DNA of 64,000 nt from positions 15,675,923 to 15,739,922 of the forward strand of contig CM034099.1 in the NCBI GenBank assembly GCA_019914945.1, in the 5' to 3' direction. Both the position numbers and the translations under genes were made by a program. Of the stretch, positions 62,109 to 64,000 are shown piece by piece. The stretch's first letter is position 1. Every line of letters begins with the position of its first letter. The notes beneath the pieces are model-generated. The model saw nothing but the letters and a program-made list of their open reading frames with translations. It had not been told where the DNA came from and made no database searches. Source of the stretch: Typha latifolia (taxonomy: Eukaryota > Streptophyta > Magnoliopsida > Poales > Typhaceae).

Positions 62109-63889
62109 TCTACATATGCCTAACCCTAACTGACACACTCTCAATCTCCAATCCCTATTTCCCTCCTCCTTCCTCCTCCCTCACCCCCAACCCAAACCCT
62201 CCTTCCCTTTCTTCCCCAGAAGACCTTTGTGCCCCCAAGTCCCCAACCTCCCTCCTCCTCCTCCTCCAAGCTCCCCTTCCGCCCTAAAAAGATCCGCAAG
62301 CTGCCCTCCTCTTCCGATCCCTCCTCCAAGAAGTGCTCGAGTCGGCAACTGTGGATGACTCCTCCGAACTAGGCAGGAAAAAGAAGAGAAGATGATGAGT
62401 GGAAGCATGAGTGTGTGTGACTGGTGCTTTCGGCTAAATTGCCTCCTGGTTGATGAAGCTCCTTCTCCAACACGATTCGCAATGCTTTCAATATACTCTC
62501 CATTTTTGTCAATTTTAAGCTTGATTTGACAAGTAGATCTCATTATGTGATGCTTCTCTTTTGTAAATAATTAATCTATTTGAACTATAATTGAAGATTA
62601 AAAATCTAAATTTCAATACATATATCATTCATTCGTGTTATCTTTTAGCTGATCCGAAGAAAACAGAGCACTTGCAAGCCCTCAATGGAGCTGATGAGAT
62701 CACAGTTATTCTAAGTAGATTTGTTAAAAGAGGGATCTTTTGATGATGTAGTTGAGAGATGTCAAGGTGTTTTCCACATAGCATCTCTCATGCATTTCAT
62801 GATTCGGGTGGTAATGGATCCGGTGCTGGTGGTGAACAGCGTCAATCTCGTTTTTAACTCGTTTTGTCATTTGGTATCAAGAATTATTTGGTTTGACTTC
62901 ATCTCATGTTATTTCATATTTTGAAAAAGGAAGGTTGATCCATGGCAAATATTTTGTGTTGTAAAAATTGTTAATCAGGTTAATCGTGTAGTGTTATCTT
63001 ACTATCGTCATGTTAACATGTCACATGTACCCGACCCATTTATTAAACGGGTTACACGCGTCGTGTCATTTAATAATTAGGTCGTATTCGTGTCTATTAA
63101 ATTTGACCTGTTTAATCGGGTCATGTTCATGTTAGGGTGAATCTAGCCCGATCTGATTGCCACCTCTATTTGTGTTTGCTCAAATCTATGGTTATTTTAC
63201 TCTCTAAAAAATGAGATTTTTTTCATGTAAAGATCATTATTGTTTGCATGCGATTGTGTATGATCTAATTGCTCTATATTGCCTACTATGGTTTAAATCA
63301 TACTTGATGATTTAGATCTCCAGATGTGCATACATATTGGATGTTTGTGTGATTATTCCACATTGAGATTTATATCTTATTGGGAATTGCAGTGAACCCC
63401 TTCAGTCTCACATGTTTGATTGAGTTGCTTTACATTGCTTACTATGTCTTAGATCTTACTTACTTGTTGATATAAATCTCTAGGTGTTTTTGCATGCATA
63501 CCAAATGTGTACTGTAATTTCATATTGAGAAAATTATCACCCTCACTTTTACTAGAACTCACAACTAGCATAAGAAGCCTAGAAATTCTCAATTAGTATC
63601 AGACCTCAGTGCTTCGTAATCTTGCACCATAACAAAGGTTTGCCAGCTTCTTATGTCCCAGAAGATAATATTATGAAGAAAATATGTGATGTCTACTTGT
63701 GAAAATCACTACAATTATGGTACAACATTTTTTCTAAAAATACCGATTGTCGCATTATATCTTAATGCTGCAGCTACAAGGATGTATTCTATAACACATG
63801 GAAGAATCAGAACTAATCAAAGCTAGTAATAGGTGGCTTGGAGAGATGAGGATTACCTATTTGAATTTTCCTTCCAAAACCTCTTTTTT
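59660..63889 (-). CDS. LRK10-like receptor kinase, 3' part (partial)
   Basis: Minus-strand exons: 63889-63857 (linker), 60950-60720 (transmembrane and kinase start) and 60591-59660 (kinase and tail, stop TGA at 59662-59660). All three junctions keep phase 1, giving 397 codons of a longer protein. The small first exon reads [10 protein letters not shown] and joins [20 protein letters not shown], a single membrane span followed by a basic stop-transfer KHKKRKR. The kinase shows the glycine loop [17 protein letters not shown] with the catalytic lysine, [17 protein letters not shown] and [10 protein letters not shown]. It is therefore an active-type Ser/Thr kinase at the plasma membrane. Similarity is highest to the LRK10L1/WAK-associated group, whose extracellular part has GUB_WAK cysteine-rich domains. 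Those exons must lie beyond 64000. The ligand is unknown. The intron 60951-63856 holds LTR and hAT insertions. Confidence 0.88.
61290..61415. repeat. Weak TTCGAA/TTTGAAC motif cluster
   Basis: Units include CGTTCGAAGAG near 61301, ATCGAATGAC near 61325, CATTCAAGAG near 61353, GCATTCAAACGG near 61386 and GACGTTTGAACATCGC near 61406. A TATA-like box follows about 80 bases on, the same order as in 1-320. Confidence 0.5.
61847..63168. mobile_element. hAT-type non-autonomous element carrying a gene fragment
   Basis: The left end TAGGGGTGGCAA and the inverse of the right end TAGAGGTGGCAA form terminal inverted repeats. Flanks TCTGTGTT (61839-61846) and TTTGTGTT (63169-63176) give an 8-bp target-site duplication with one mismatch. 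Subterminal repeats of the ACCCGA/TCGGGT type occur at both sides. The 1322-base interior has a TA run (62070-62096), a GC-rich CT tract (62150-62395) and a cinnamoyl-CoA-reductase-like fragment, but no transposase. Ends and TSD size match those of the MITE at 16872-17394. Confidence 0.82.
62649..62790 (+). pseudogene. Captured fragment of a cinnamoyl-CoA reductase-like gene
   Basis: After an acceptor-like ATCTTTTAG the frame reads [17 protein letters not shown], then a frameshifted stretch, then [22 protein letters not shown]. Order and spacing match the NADPH-binding N-terminal part of plant cinnamoyl-CoA reductase/dihydroflavonol reductase-type short-chain dehydrogenases. The start coincides with an exon border in that family, suggesting genomic DNA, not mRNA, was captured. 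About 45 codons remain, with a frameshift, so no enzyme is encoded. Confidence 0.75.
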
Positions 63890-64000
63890 CTGCACATCGA
63901 AATACCACTGATCAGCACAGATTTACAATAAAATCATACTGTAAATCAAAGTTATCCATATGCAGCACTTAAAAGCATTAGATTAACTCCCGTCCTGTAT
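63890..64000 (-). other. Intron of the receptor kinase gene at the window edge
   Basis: Sequence upstream of the linker exon. The minus-strand acceptor is CGATGTGCAG at 63890. No coding likeness is seen before the window ends. Confidence 0.45.

Larger units (their letters stand above)
61240..63591 (+). mobile_element. LTR-like remnant in the kinase intron, split by a hAT element
   Basis: Plus-strand order: a TTCGAA/TTTGAAC motif cluster (61290-61415), TATA-like GGTTATAAAGG at about 61490, a leader-like stretch, the hAT-type insertion (61847-63168), a T-rich U5-like part near 63215, then an end at ...ATTCTCA (63591). It is followed by TTAGTATCAGACC (63594-63606), a degenerate initiator-Met primer-binding site. 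The left boundary is approximate. No gag or pol is visible before 64000 because the kinase exon lies there. Confidence 0.5.

Noticed and set aside
1..64000. tRNA, rRNA or microRNA genes
   Set aside because: I saw no cloverleaf with A and B boxes and no rRNA. The long inverted repeats are transposon-derived. A tRNAscan or small-RNA search would be needed to exclude missed ones.

Overview
The window is nuclear DNA from a flowering plant. It is AT-rich and intron-bearing, carries four recognisable plant genes, and is filled with LTR retrotransposons, LINEs, MULE and hAT DNA transposons and MITEs. GC-rich coding starts in AT-rich surroundings (zinc-finger gene, first exon of the sterol desaturase gene) suggest a monocot, probably not a grass. 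That is an inference and I do not recognise the species. I saw no bacterial, organellar or CRISPR features.

Layout. 1-9 kb is transposon-dominated: an LTR-like fragment at the left edge, then a decayed Mutator-like (MULE) transposase on the plus strand whose 3' part recurs about 1.45 kb downstream in inverted orientation. 10.4-11.0 kb holds an intronless single C2H2 zinc-finger repressor gene (minus). 11-26 kb has no intact gene. It holds a complete solo LTR with target-site duplication (TSD), a hAT MITE with 8-bp TSD, and remnants of LINEs (RT, RNase H, ORF1) and of a Ty3/gypsy element (integrase, gag start, primer-binding site), all minus strand.

26.5-34.6 kb is a five-exon gene for a VARLMGL/DUF4378 protein (LONGIFOLIA/TRM type, 940 aa). 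Its 3.8-kb third intron holds a hAT-like element and a 142-bp tandem duplication. 34.6-40.6 kb is intergenic, with a long inverted-repeat element and an LTR-like end. 40.7-51.9 kb is a three-exon gene for delta7-sterol C5(6)-desaturase (STE1/DWF7 type, 275 aa). Its first intron carries an antisense, internally deleted gypsy element with both LTRs, and its second a PIF/Harbinger-type MITE.

52.1-58.2 kb is a nest of LINEs bracketed by an 18-bp imperfect direct repeat. 59.7-63.9 kb is the 3' part of an LRK10-like receptor kinase gene (minus). Its extracellular exons lie beyond the right edge. The large intron before its transmembrane exon contains an LTR-like remnant split by a 1.3-kb hAT-type element that carries a cinnamoyl-CoA-reductase-like gene fragment.

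The four host genes (transcription repressor, cytoskeleton/cell-shape protein, brassinosteroid-precursor enzyme, receptor kinase) share no obvious pathway and look like ordinary unlinked plant genes separated by transposons. The most unusual items are the MULE inverted duplication, the gene-capturing hAT element, and clusters of a TTCGAA-centred motif upstream of LTR-like TATA boxes.
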